A stretch of 64,000 nucleotides of DNA from Alkalihalobacillus pseudalcaliphilus (GCA_001038565.1 LFJO01000006.1:405707-469706); one strand, 5' to 3'. Positions 37,057 to 46,153 are shown, counted from the stretch's first letter. A program made the numbers and translations. The notes: a model not told the origin generated them from the sequence alone.

Positions 37057-39132
37057 TTAAATAGACACGGGTTGATTTTTCGTACGTACTCTCTTCATTA
37101 AAAGACTGAGTAAAATAAACAAGCTTCCTAGTAATAGGAAATTATATGAATTGGTAGCTGTATCAGGCAATAAGTGATTTCCATGTTCACTTGTTTTTTC
37201 TCCGTTCGGAGGTGGGTTCATACCTCCTGCTTCAATCCCTAGTGCACCTTCATTTTTCTCACCATTCTCCTCATCCGTCCCACGCTCCTCTTCCTTATCA
37301 TCTTTTCCTTTTGCTGGTGGACCCTCACCATTCTCTTTTGGCTTCGATATCTCTTTTTCCTTTTCTATATCCGTTTCTTCTTCAATCTGCTCTTCTTGTT
37401 CCTTTTGTTCTTCCTCCTTATCTAATGAAAGAAAACCAATAACATGTTCACCATTTTTCTGTAATGTATAGTCCAATTGCTCCCCGCTCCAGAAGTAAAA
37501 GGTAAGCTCCGTTTCTCCGTCCTCTAACTCGTTAAAAAACCGTCCGTAAGGGAAAGTCAATTCGTTGTCCTCATAGTTTGGTGAAAAGGCATATCCGAAC
37601 TCTTTAAATGTCGTCCAATCATGTGGCCCCGCTGGACTTCCGTCAGGATAGACAGCCTCCATAGTTTTCAAATGAGAACCGTTAAACTCTATTGGAATAG
37701 TGAAATCATCAACATTACCCTCTGCCTCTCCTATAATAGGTGTATGATAGGCATAAACCTTAATATACCAATCGCTTCCATGGTCAAATGCTATTGTAAA
37801 TACGCCTTTTTCTCCAACACTATTAAAATCTTTAACTACTTCTTTGATGATACTAGCTTTAATAGTGAGCGTTTCACCTTCAATGGTGTAATCATGTTCA
37901 TTTAATAACGCCCCATCTAAACGAATTTCTTCTAAAATACGACCATTTAATTGAAGCTGAAATTCATGGTCTAGTATCTCCTCATCTTTATCAACATAAA
38001 GATAGTTAGCACTTGCTGTTGCTGAACGCCCCTCCCAGCTTGCTTTCATCATTTCGAACAGTTCACCATCAGCCCATTCATAATTAGTTCTATTAAAATG
38101 TTGGCCGTTATCCCACAGCATGTGAGCGATCCCTTTTTCTTGTACGTAATGAATCATATATTCAAAGAACTTTAGTTTTTCACCTTGCTGCACAACGCCT
38201 GTGTGAGTGTCAAAACCTAATAAGCCATATTCCCCCAAAACAACAGGTATTCCTCTATCAAGTAATGTTTGTTCAACACGGTCAAACGTTTCGTGAATAT
38301 GTTGAATGGAATCTTGCTCAAAATGAGTATAACCTGCTACATTCACACTAAATGGCCAAAATCCATAAAAATGAACAGTACCAATTAAATAAGGATCATC
38401 TAGCTGTTCGATTTTTTCATACAAATCCTCAAGTTGATTTTGATGGTCGGGACTTGCATCTAATGTCGGTAAAACAAGTGGTCTTACTTCATTTAGAGCA
38501 CCAGAATTCCTTACAATATCAAAAAAAGAATCATTCAACTGGTCCAAGAAAGCTTGCTTTTCTTGCTCTTGACCATAAAACCTAGGTTCATTAATACTTT
38601 CAAACATCAGCTCAATTGGATAGTCCTTAAAATGATCGCCTAATTGTAACCAAATCGCTTCAAACCGCTCTAAAGATTGTTGATTCTCATTGTACATGCC
38701 CTCTTCTAACCATAGCCATGAATCGTGATGGACATTAATCATGACGAATAAATCTTCTTCTAGCGACCAATTTACGACTTGTGTAACTCTACTTAGGAAA
38801 TCTTCGTCAATTAAGTAATCCGGCCCTAATTCCATCCTCTGATCAAATGTAATTGGAATTCGAATACTCTTAAATCCTTGTTCAGCAATCTCTTCAATGA
38901 GCTTTTTTGTAACAAATGGATTGCCCCAAGCTGTTTCATCATCACCTACAGCATCAAATGAATTCCCTAGATTCCAACCCGGTTGCATGTCTTGAACATA
39001 TTCATTAATATCATACAACGGTCCCTCCTGCTTAGATGCCTCACCAGTACTCACGAAAAAGAATAAACTAACACCGAAAAAAGCGATAACGATATAAAAA
39101 GTCTGGAAACGACGCCTCTTTAATAATTCCAT
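37057..39132 (-). CDS. Cell-wall-anchored GH5 endoglucanase with Ig-like and CBM46-like modules
   Basis: A 691-residue secreted enzyme. The signal peptide covers residues 1-32. The GH5 barrel (about 40-365) has WNLGNSFDAVG, acid/base Glu182 in FESINEPRFYG and nucleophile Glu301 in VVLGEYGLLG. An Ig-like X2 module (about 375-470) and a CBM46-like module (about 475-570) follow, the order known from Bacillus GH5_4 enzymes active on xyloglucan and mixed glucans. An acidic linker (571-654) leads to LPDTA (655-659), a hydrophobic helix and a basic tail: a sortase signal of the LPXTA type. It is the first gene of the GH5-GH42-GH95 operon. Confidence 0.92.
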   Translation of the reverse strand: MELLKRRRFQTFYIVIAFFGVSLFFFVSTGEASKQEGPLYDINEYVQDMQPGWNLGNSFDAVGDDETAWGNPFVTKKLIEEIAEQGFKSIRIPITFDQRMELGPDYLIDEDFLSRVTQVVNWSLEEDLFVMINVHHDSWLWLEEGMYNENQQSLERFEAIWLQLGDHFKDYPIELMFESINEPRFYGQEQEKQAFLDQLNDSFFDIVRNSGALNEVRPLVLPTLDASPDHQNQLEDLYEKIEQLDDPYLIGTVHFYGFWPFSVNVAGYTHFEQDSIQHIHETFDRVEQTLLDRGIPVVLGEYGLLGFDTHTGVVQQGEKLKFFEYMIHYVQEKGIAHMLWDNGQHFNRTNYEWADGELFEMMKASWEGRSATASANYLYVDKDEEILDHEFQLQLNGRILEEIRLDGALLNEHDYTIEGETLTIKASIIKEVVKDFNSVGEKGVFTIAFDHGSDWYIKVYAYHTPIIGEAEGNVDDFTIPIEFNGSHLKTMEAVYPDGSPAGPHDWTTFKEFGYAFSPNYEDNELTFPYGRFFNELEDGETELTFYFWSGEQLDYTLQKNGEHVIGFLSLDKEEEQKEQEEQIEEETDIEKEKEISKPKENGEGPPAKGKDDKEEERGTDEENGEKNEGALGIEAGGMNPPPNGEKTSEHGNHLLPDTATNSYNFLLLGSLFILLSLLMKRVRTKNQPVSI

Positions 39133-39155
39133 GTACGAATACCTCCTCTCAAAAT

Positions 39156-39169
39156 TTAAAACGCTTTCA
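39156..39169 (-). promoter_or_regulatory. cre site before the GH5-GH42-GH95 operon
   Basis: Minus strand TGAAAGCGTTTTAA, 13 of 14 against the CcpA consensus, 24 bases before the GH5 start codon. Confidence 0.6.
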
Positions 39170-39198
39170 TCTTTAAGCTTAATAGAGAGGGAATTAGG

Positions 39199-39217
39199 AA
39201 AATACTAGACAAATTAG
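39199..39217 (-). promoter_or_regulatory. Shared 19-bp motif, GH5 promoter copy
   Basis: AAAATACTAGACAAATTAG, about 13 of 19 against the GH3 copy, 67-85 bases before the GH5 start. A perfect palindrome AGTTTTTATATAAAAACT lies just upstream at about 39220-39237. Confidence 0.3.
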
Positions 39218-39257
39218 CTTAGTTTTTATATAAAAACTAGTGGTTAAAAATAAATAA

Positions 39258-39280
39258 AAGAGCCCATAAGAGCTCTTAGC
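39258..39280 (-). terminator. Terminator of the cytochrome P450 gene
   Basis: Minus strand AAGAGC and GCTCTT around a short loop, followed by TTATTTATTTTT. Confidence 0.65.
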
Positions 39281-39293
39281 GATTAAAGTACAC

Positions 39294-40487
39294 TTATAAA
39301 CTTGTTAACTTGATAGGAAACCTCTTCAAACCACGAATGATAAAACTCTGCCTCCATTCAAGCTCTGATAAATCAACTGCCAATCGAATATTCGGAAATT
39401 GCTCTAATAAAACACGCATTGCAATCTCCGCTTCTAATCTTGCTAGTGGAGCACCTAGGCAATAATGAATACCCTTTCCAAACGCAAGGTGAGGACTTTT
39501 CTCTCGCTTAATATCAAATTGTTCGGGCTTCTCAAATTCCTCTGAGTCATGATCTGCTGATGCTAATGAAACGATGACGTGGTCGCCTTTTTCAACCCTC
39601 TGACCCATAAATGTAAAAGATTCACGTGCCCAACGATCTGTGCTAAATTCAACTGGACCATTATAGCGTAGAAACTCCTCTATTGCTTGTCCCATTCGTT
39701 CAGGTTCTTCTTTTAATAGCTGAGCTTGTTCAGGGTGTGTTAATAATGCCAGTAAGCCATTAGCGATTAAATTCACGGTTGTTTCATGTCCTGCTACAAT
39801 TAGTAACATGACGACTCCATATAACTCACGAACCGACAGCCGCTCTCCTTCTTCCTCAGCTAAAATTAAATCCGTTAATAAATCTTCTTTTGGTTCACTT
39901 CTTCTTTGATGAATGAGCGATTCCAAATAAGCCATAAATTCAATCATCGATTGCTCGTATTGCTCTTCGGTCACAATGTCAACAAGTACTTTTGACCAGC
40001 GCTGGAAAAGGTGCTGATCTTCAGATGGAACACCTAAAAGCTCACAAATCACACGAATTGGGATCGGAAATGCATAGTCCTCGATGAAATCTACGTCCTT
40101 ATTCCGCCCCATTCGTTGAGCTTCTTCTTTGGCAATCTCTTCAATTCTACCACTTAGTGCTTTTATTTTTTTCGGAGCAAATCCCTTTGCGACTAAGTTC
40201 CTTAAGCGTCTATGGTCAGGTGGATCAACAAAAAGCATACTTTGTCCAATTGGTGGAACATTTGCATCCGTTATTTCTCCCGGGAAAACGGTTCGCATAT
40301 CCTTAATAAAACGCTCATCTCTTAAGACCTTCTCTGCTGCTTCATAGGTAAAAGCTAGCCATGAAGAATTGTGTCCTTCAAACATTCTTACTTTAGCGAA
40401 TGCATGATGTGGCCTAATGTCTTTATAGTACTCATATGGATTTTGATGGAACTGCTTAGAAAATAAGTCAATCTCTTTTATTGGCAT
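39294..40487 (-). CDS. Cytochrome P450
   Basis: A soluble bacterial P450 of about 397 residues. The I-helix has AGHETT (about 232-237), the K-helix ExxR is in EEFLR (about 270-274), and the heme ligand is Cys343 in FGKGIHYCLGAPLARLE. AAAGGGG fixes the ATG at 40487; 45 extra codons upstream lack a ribosome site. It is monocistronic, with no ferredoxin or reductase beside it, so it must use partners encoded elsewhere. The substrate (fatty acid, terpenoid or other) is not predictable. Confidence 0.93.
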   Translation of the reverse strand: MPIKEIDLFSKQFHQNPYEYYKDIRPHHAFAKVRMFEGHNSSWLAFTYEAAEKVLRDERFIKDMRTVFPGEITDANVPPIGQSMLFVDPPDHRRLRNLVAKGFAPKKIKALSGRIEEIAKEEAQRMGRNKDVDFIEDYAFPIPIRVICELLGVPSEDQHLFQRWSKVLVDIVTEEQYEQSMIEFMAYLESLIHQRRSEPKEDLLTDLILAEEEGERLSVRELYGVVMLLIVAGHETTVNLIANGLLALLTHPEQAQLLKEEPERMGQAIEEFLRYNGPVEFSTDRWARESFTFMGQRVEKGDHVIVSLASADHDSEEFEKPEQFDIKREKSPHLAFGKGIHYCLGAPLARLEAEIAMRVLLEQFPNIRLAVDLSELEWRQSFIIRGLKRFPIKLTSL

Positions 40488-40562
40488 AAAAATAACCCCT
40501 TTCATCTCTGTTCGTTCTATACTAACGATCATTCTCGATTGATAAGGGAATTCCTGTTGGAC

Positions 40563-40945
40563 TTTTGTATGAAAGTTACTTATGAGCGATAGTTTGTACC
40601 GTGAAGTTAGCTCGTCATACACCTCGCGATCAATGACCTTAGTAGGACAGTGCTCCCTGTTGATTCAGGCAGACTCCTGATGGTGATCGAGTTGTAAACG
40701 TGCCAACAGTTTGAACAGTCGCCACTACTTTTATCTTTGTTGGTGTCGGAGTCGTTTTTGCTCCGACATGAGCGTTTTGTATGAAAGTGATGCTAATGAT
40801 TAGGTGCGGAGTTCTACTTACCGCTACCGAAAATCATGCTCCGCGTCCTGTGGGGTGGCGCTAAGCTAATCGGCTACGCTGCTGGATCTCAGCTCTGCCA
40901 CTACATCCCACGGTATTCTCCGCATGACTCGCCCGCTGTGTTACT
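40563..40945 (+). repeat. Mosaic repeat, copy 4 (modules A and C)
   Basis: It starts TTTGTATGAAAGTTAC. Module A runs to 40788 with the same landmarks as the 11.3 kb copy, and a TCGGAG/CTCCGA hairpin. A second TTTTGTATGAAAGT at 40775-40788 is the joint to module C (CCGCTACCGAAAATCATGCT, GGATCTCAGCTCTGCCAC). Module C is GC-rich and matches 12447-12632 reversed. Confidence 0.85.
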
Positions 40946-41012
40946 GCTAAATCTCAAATAAAAAAATCTAACACCATTCTTTTAAATGAAAAAGACAAAA
41001 TCAAATTAAATG

Positions 41013-41110
41013 AAGTTCCACCAGTTAAAGAGCCAGACACCACTTTCATCTTTGGTGGTGTCGGAGTCGTTTTTGCTCCGACATGAGCGTTTTGTATGAA
41101 AGTTACCCTA
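41013..41110 (+). repeat. Module A 3' fragment
   Basis: CACCACTTTCATCTTTGGTG, the TCGGAGTCGTTTTTGCTCCGA hairpin and TTTTGTATGAAAGTTAC repeat the end of the preceding module A almost exactly. 40946-41012 and 41111-41282 hold no supported gene. Confidence 0.75.
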
Positions 41111-41282
41111 AAAGCGATGTGCTCTTCTTCTAAAACCGCTCCGGTTGATGCAGGCTTCATGGTTAGTGATCTTCTCATACAAAAAAATGATTTAAACAAT
41201 AATGTACTACCAATAGATAAAGAAGCAAAACCAAATTGAATCAAGTGCTGAGTTGGAAAGGACTAATCCTCACTTTCATTTA

Positions 41283-41432
41283 TACTCCAAGGTTTGGCTT
41301 CAGTATCTGCACATTAACCCCCTCTTTGTGTAGATACTCCAAGGTTTGGCTTCAGTATCTTATGGTGGCGATAGATGACTTTCATTTTTGTTAGTGTCGG
41401 AGCTGTTTTTAGCTCCGACATCACACAAAGTT
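41283..41432 (+). repeat. Paired 31-bp hairpin repeats and another module A end
   Basis: ACTCCAAGGTTTGGCTTCAG plus TATC occurs twice (41284-41307 and 41336-41359), each a GATACT/AGTATC-type hairpin. Between the two copies GTATCTGCACA and TGTGTAGATAC face each other. The stretch to 41432 is a further module A end with GTCGGAGCTGTTTTTAGCTC. A related element sits at 61841-61879. Confidence 0.7.
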
Positions 41433-41483
41433 GCTCTTCTTCTCCTTTATTAGTAGAGGTTATTATAGCAGCACCTTTGGTCC

Positions 41484-42197
41484 TTATTTCTTCAATGGAC
41501 AGACGAGACAATATTCTCCCGTCTCTAGGCACCTTTCTAATTTATAATACATACAGCAGGTTTTTCGCTTTTCGCCATCTAGTTGTAAGTAAGGAGTGAG
41601 TGGATTTTTTTCTAATGCAAAGTAACGGGGTTCAGCGTATTTTATTTGATTAAAGACAGCTATAATTCGGTCTCTCTCTATTTCATCATCTACTTTTTTA
41701 ACTATTTTTCTAAAAATAGAATTGATTCTTACCGCTACATTTTCCCACAAAATTTTTAAAGGTAACCTAGTTGTTGCATGTAATTGATTCAAGATAGGTG
41801 TCAGATTTTCTTGAAAGGTTTTCTCCAGATATAAGTCCATACAAGCTTCAAACTCCGGCTCTCGTACAAGCCCTACATTTTCACTTATGAGGGCAAGATT
41901 CTTATCTGTTGTGTAATAACTAGCCTGCTGATTCCAATAAATACAGCCTTTTAAGTTCAAGCATACATGCGTGGATGCAGTCAAAACTAAAAAAGCGTAA
42001 CGTTTAGAGAACATAGAGGATGCCACAAGTTTAGATGGTGAGCCTTGCGTTATTTGCTGTTCTTCTAAAAAAGCTGAACACTTATCATCTGAGAATAAAT
42101 CGGAAATAAGTAGGCCATCACTTTCCCCACCATTTATTAGTTTAATGGGCGTGTCATTTAAAGCCTCTTTGATTTCACTCATATCTAGCTTATTCAT
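41484..42197 (-). CDS. fhuF: FhuF-type siderophore-iron reductase
   Basis: A 237-residue cytoplasmic protein of the FhuF family, which reduces ferric siderophores to release iron. The diagnostic C-terminal [2Fe-2S] ligands are present: Cys214, Cys215, Cys230 and Cys233 in KTCCMYYK...EYCLVCPL. The N-terminal part is the divergent FhuF fold (SSMFSKRYAFLVLTA). Its start overlaps the stop of the ATPase gene by four bases. It is the last gene of the Fur-controlled uptake operon that begins at 46.1 kb. Confidence 0.85.
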   Translation of the reverse strand: MNKLDMSEIKEALNDTPIKLINGGESDGLLISDLFSDDKCSAFLEEQQITQGSPSKLVASSMFSKRYAFLVLTASTHVCLNLKGCIYWNQQASYYTTDKNLALISENVGLVREPEFEACMDLYLEKTFQENLTPILNQLHATTRLPLKILWENVAVRINSIFRKIVKKVDDEIERDRIIAVFNQIKYAEPRYFALEKNPLTPYLQLDGEKRKTCCMYYKLERCLETGEYCLVCPLKK

Positions 42198-43015
42198 AAC
42201 TTAATAAGTTCCTTCGCTTTATTTGCACGCACTACCTTTCTCCCTTTACCATGTGGAATGCAAAGTGGCGTACCAAAAAGTGGATCTGATATAATGTCAG
42301 CATCTAATTGAAAGACCTCTTTGACCATTACTTTCGTCACAACTTCCTCGGGCTTACCTTGAACATATATGCCCTTATCTTTAACAGCAATCATATGATC
42401 AGCGTATCGACTAGCCAAGTTTAAATCATGTAACACCATAACAATCGTTCTCTCTTCAGCTTCATTTAAATCATATAGTAAATCTAGAATATCAATTTGA
42501 TGGGTCAAATCGAGATAAGTTGTCGGTTCATCCAAAAGAATCGTATCGGTTTTCTGAGCAAGAGTCATCGCAATCCAAGCTCTCTGCCTCTGGCCACCTG
42601 ATAATGAATCTAACGTCTTCGCTCTTAATGGCATCATCCCCGTTACTTGTAGAGCCTCATCAACCAACCACTCATCTTCTTTTGACCATTGCTTTCTCCA
42701 GCTTTGGTGTGGATATCTCCCTTGTTTCACTAGTTGATGAACCGTTAATCCTTCAGGAGAGATGGGCCCTTGTGGCAACACAGCTAACTTTCTTGCAATT
42801 TCTTTCGTTGTCATACTTTTCATTTCTCTGCCATCCAACGAAATTACACCTGTAGCTGGCTTCATAAGTCTTGCAAGTGCTCTTAATAATGTAGATTTAC
42901 CACAGCCATTTGCTCCTACTAATACCGTTATTTTGCCTGTGGGAATTTCTAATTGAAGATCTTCTATAATATTTCTCTCACCATAATTCAGTGTTAACGC
43001 TTGAGCTTCAATCAT
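42194..43015 (-). CDS. Iron-siderophore ABC transporter ATPase (YusV/FhuC-like)
   Basis: A 273-residue ATPase of the FecE/FhuC group that powers ferric-siderophore import. Walker A is GANGCGKSTLL, the signature LSGGQRQRAWIA, and Walker B TILLDEPTTYLDL, with the switch His in VLHDLNLA. GGAGGGATTGG fixes the start at 43015. It overlaps or abuts the permease gene upstream and FhuF downstream, so the operon is binding protein-permease-permease-ATPase-reductase. Confidence 0.94.
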   Translation of the reverse strand: MIEAQALTLNYGERNIIEDLQLEIPTGKITVLVGANGCGKSTLLRALARLMKPATGVISLDGREMKSMTTKEIARKLAVLPQGPISPEGLTVHQLVKQGRYPHQSWRKQWSKEDEWLVDEALQVTGMMPLRAKTLDSLSGGQRQRAWIAMTLAQKTDTILLDEPTTYLDLTHQIDILDLLYDLNEAEERTIVMVLHDLNLASRYADHMIAVKDKGIYVQGKPEEVVTKVMVKEVFQLDADIISDPLFGTPLCIPHGKGRKVVRANKAKELIKL

Positions 43016-43035
43016 CCAATCCCTCCTTATATATT

Positions 43036-44067
43036 TCAATTACGATAAAGTAAGTAAATAAAAAATGGGGCACCAATACTAGCCGTAAAAACACCTGCTG
43101 GAATATCTGAAGGCAAGAAAGCTGAACGTCCAATTAAATCAGCTGCCATCACAAGGAAACTACCTACTAATGCCGATACAGGAATCAGCCCAGCAAATGA
43201 ACGACCTATTAACGTTCTTGCAATATGTGGGGCCATCAGTCCGATAAAACCAATTCCACCCGCAAATGCAACAGCAATTCCTGCTAATACGACACTTATG
43301 GCGAGAAAAATGACACGGTAGATTTGTACTTTCACACCTAAACTCGTTGCGATATCATCGCCTAATTCTTTGACAGCCATTGTTCTTGCTAAAATATAAG
43401 TAAGCAATAAACATAAAAGTAACCAAGGAAACATCAATTGGATATCGCTCCAACTCGCTCCGTATAAACTACCTGTTAACCATAAGTAAGATTTCGTTGT
43501 AATCGCCGTATCACTCATGACCATCAGCATCGTAACTAATGCATTCATAATGGCTGATATTCCAATCCCCATCAATACGAGTCTGATAGGAGTAACTCCT
43601 TTACTCCAAGACAATAGGTAAATCAGAGTGGCGACAATCGCAGCACCGATAATAGCGGCGAGTGATAGCCATTGAATGCTAACAGCCCCCATAAAATAGC
43701 CGATAAATACAATTGCCCCTACCGACCCTCCACTAGTAATCCCGATAATATCCGGCGAAGCAAGTGGATTTCGAATAATTCCTTGTAAAATTAAACCTGA
43801 TACAGCAAGTGCGCACCCAACAAAGATCGCTAGAAGTGTTCGCGGTAACCGCCATACGTTGATAACAAAATCATATTGAGGGTTTCCTTGCCCAACCAAA
43901 TGTTTAACTACTTCTATCGGATGAATCCAATCACTACCTATCGATAAGCTACTAAGGAAAAGTAGTACATTCATAAAAAAGAGAATTAAAAATACGTATA
44001 CGGTTTTTCTCTCAAATTGAATCGACCATTGCTCATTTTTGGCTCGTATTTGATAATATCTACGCAT
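43036..44067 (-). CDS. Iron-siderophore ABC permease, FecCD family (YfhA-like)
   Basis: A 343-residue BtuC/FecCD permease with about ten helices. Family blocks are VWRLPRTLLAIFVGCALAVS, QGIIRNPLASPDIIGITSGG and GGIGFIGLMAPHIARTLIGR. It overlaps the partner permease by eight bases. The pair resembles YfiZ/YfhA of B. subtilis, which take up hydroxamate/carboxylate siderophores of the schizokinen type. Confidence 0.92.
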   Translation of the reverse strand: MRRYYQIRAKNEQWSIQFERKTVYVFLILFFMNVLLFLSSLSIGSDWIHPIEVVKHLVGQGNPQYDFVINVWRLPRTLLAIFVGCALAVSGLILQGIIRNPLASPDIIGITSGGSVGAIVFIGYFMGAVSIQWLSLAAIIGAAIVATLIYLLSWSKGVTPIRLVLMGIGISAIMNALVTMLMVMSDTAITTKSYLWLTGSLYGASWSDIQLMFPWLLLCLLLTYILARTMAVKELGDDIATSLGVKVQIYRVIFLAISVVLAGIAVAFAGGIGFIGLMAPHIARTLIGRSFAGLIPVSALVGSFLVMAADLIGRSAFLPSDIPAGVFTASIGAPFFIYLLYRN

Positions 44068-45097
44068 TCCTTTTTAATCCCTTTCTAGCGATATATACAA
44101 AAAACGGTGCCCCAATAAAGGCTGTCATCACACCAATCGGAACTTCCTGTGGCATAATAATGACTCTCGCTATCATATCAGCTACAAGCAGCAACATAGC
44201 TCCCACTAACGCACTATAAGGAATGACCCAACGATGATCTCTTCCAATTAACCCTTTAACAATATGCGGAACAATTAAACCTATAAAACCGATCGCACCA
44301 GCCACAGCTACAGAGCCACCAGCAAGCATAATAACAACTAAACCTACGATTATTTTTACGAGTACCGTTCTTTGACCTAACCCTTTGGCCACATCCTCAC
44401 CTGATAGAAGGATATTAAGCGGTCTCCCTAAAAATAATGCTACAATCATTGCCATACCAAGGTAAGGAAAAACAGAGACTAGCATATTCAAATCACGACC
44501 AGCTACCGACCCTGCCATCCAAAATAAAATACTTTGAATCGATTGTTCATCAATGACTAAAAGCCCCTGCGTACCTGAAGCAAATAAGGCCGAGATGGCA
44601 GCACCCGCTAAAACGATTCTTAGCGGACTCAAACCATCTCTTCCTAAACTTCCTAAAAAGAAAACAAGCACACCAGCAATACCTGCTCCTAAAAGCCCCA
44701 TCCACATATAACTTGTCAAAGAGTTTAATGATAAAAAGGTAATCGAAAGAACAATAAAAAACAAACCTCCCGCATTAATACCCAATAAATCAGGTAATGC
44801 TAACGGGTTCCTAGTCATGGCTTGCATAAGGGTTCCTGCTATTGCAAGACAAGCACCAATAACGACAGCAATAAGAGCTCTTGAAATTCTTGATGTCATA
44901 ATAATAATATGCTCCGTATTGCTAGGGTCATATTGAATAAATGCTTGAATGGTAGTTATAACCGTGATGGGCGTTTGTCCAACTGAAATACTAACAATGA
45001 ATACAAGAAATAATAGAATAAATAAAGCTATTAACCCTATTAATTTACTTTTATTACTTTTAAAAACATTCATCATCATCGTCCATTCCATTTCCAT
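44060..45097 (-). CDS. Iron-siderophore ABC permease, FecCD family (YfiZ-like)
   Basis: A 345-residue partner permease of the same fold, with ISRALIAVVIGACLAIAGTL, RNPLALPDLLGINAGG and GAIGFIGLIVPHIVKGLIGR. The first codons (MEMEWTMMMNVF) contain several Met; the ribosome site is unclear, so the start could be up to nine codons later. It follows the binding protein gene by about 20 bases. Confidence 0.92.
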   Translation of the reverse strand: MEMEWTMMMNVFKSNKSKLIGLIALFILLFLVFIVSISVGQTPITVITTIQAFIQYDPSNTEHIIIMTSRISRALIAVVIGACLAIAGTLMQAMTRNPLALPDLLGINAGGLFFIVLSITFLSLNSLTSYMWMGLLGAGIAGVLVFFLGSLGRDGLSPLRIVLAGAAISALFASGTQGLLVIDEQSIQSILFWMAGSVAGRDLNMLVSVFPYLGMAMIVALFLGRPLNILLSGEDVAKGLGQRTVLVKIIVGLVVIMLAGGSVAVAGAIGFIGLIVPHIVKGLIGRDHRWVIPYSALVGAMLLLVADMIARVIIMPQEVPIGVMTAFIGAPFFVYIARKGLKRNA

Positions 45098-45118
45098 TAA
45101 TAGGGTTATTGATTGACC

Positions 45119-46093
45119 TTACTCTTCTATTGCTAGTCTTTCATAAATATCGTCAAGCATTAAATTAGCAGCCAGAATGCCGCCACCCATATTCCAAATG
45201 ACTTCATCAACGATATAAGATTGCTCTGCTTGTACAGCATCAAGACTTTCCCAAAGAGGATGTTCCGTCCACTCCTGGTACGTATTCTCTACAGCAGCGT
45301 CATCTTCCATAAAAATATAAAAGACATCTGCATTCATTTGTGGAATCGCTTCTTTATCCATAAGCCTAACAATCTCTTCCCCTGAGCCTTCTAAGTTTTT
45401 GGGTTCCTTAAAACCAAGCTCAGTCAAGATTGAACCTGCAAAACCCGTCACATAAATTCTGGCGTGGTCTGCTCTAAAATTGAGAACAGAAACATGCATC
45501 GGCCAATCATTTATTTGCTCACTTGCTTTTTGCCCGAAATCAGCCACACGATTATCCCAGTCAGCTAGTAATTTTTCCGCAACATCTTGTTGATTTAATG
45601 CTTCACCCATTAATTGAGTCGTTTCTTTAAAATCAAAAAGCGATTCATCTGCAACCGTTGGTGCAATCTGAGATAACTGCTCAAAAATCTCCTCGTGGCG
45701 TACTTTAGAAGCAATGATAAGGTCAGGATTTAACTTCGCAATCTCTTCTAAGTTAGGTTGCGTCTCCTCCCCTACATTCGTCACTCCCTCTAAGTCATCT
45801 CTTATGTATTCATAAAAAGGCTGTTCTAACCAAGATTCAACTGCTCCAACAGGTGTAATACCCATTGCTACTGCTGTATCTGTAGCCCCTTGATATAACG
45901 TAACAATACGTTGTGGCTCTCCCTTGATTGAAGTCACCCCTAAAGCATTTTCGACTTCTCGCACTTCCGTAGCAGATTCTTCTGGCTCATTCTCCGTTTC
46001 TCCACCGTCACCTTCCGTTGTTGCTTGACAACCGACTGTGAGTAACATCATAAAAATCAAAGACAGCAAAAGCAAAACATTATTCTGCTTCAT
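45119..46093 (-). CDS. Ferric-siderophore-binding lipoprotein (YfiY-like)
   Basis: A lipoprotein of about 324 residues. The signal LLLLSLIFMMLLTVGC has its Cys at about residue 22, followed by a Glu-rich linker. The body is the two-lobed periplasmic-binding fold for iron complexes (QRIVTLYQGATDTAVAMGIT, KLNPDLIIASKVRHEEIFEQ). AGGAG at seven bases favours the second Met, at 46093. A perfect Fur box lies about 40 bases upstream. It is the first gene of the iron operon. Confidence 0.92.
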   Translation of the reverse strand: MKQNNVLLLLSLIFMMLLTVGCQATTEGDGGETENEPEESATEVREVENALGVTSIKGEPQRIVTLYQGATDTAVAMGITPVGAVESWLEQPFYEYIRDDLEGVTNVGEETQPNLEEIAKLNPDLIIASKVRHEEIFEQLSQIAPTVADESLFDFKETTQLMGEALNQQDVAEKLLADWDNRVADFGQKASEQINDWPMHVSVLNFRADHARIYVTGFAGSILTELGFKEPKNLEGSGEEIVRLMDKEAIPQMNADVFYIFMEDDAAVENTYQEWTEHPLWESLDAVQAEQSYIVDEVIWNMGGGILAANLMLDDIYERLAIEE

Positions 46094-46134
46094 ATTCATT
46101 CTCCTCTACTTCAAAATAAGATTTGTTTATTATT

Positions 46135-46153
46135 GATAATGATAATCATTATC
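46135..46153. promoter_or_regulatory. Fur box (perfect 19-bp palindrome)
   Basis: GATAATGATAATCATTATC, identical to the classical Fur consensus, in front of the yfiY-like operon. Confidence 0.95.

Noticed and set aside
40954-41532. Short frames at 40954-41244 and 41314-41532
   Set aside because: They are translations of repeat fragments and carry no start signals.
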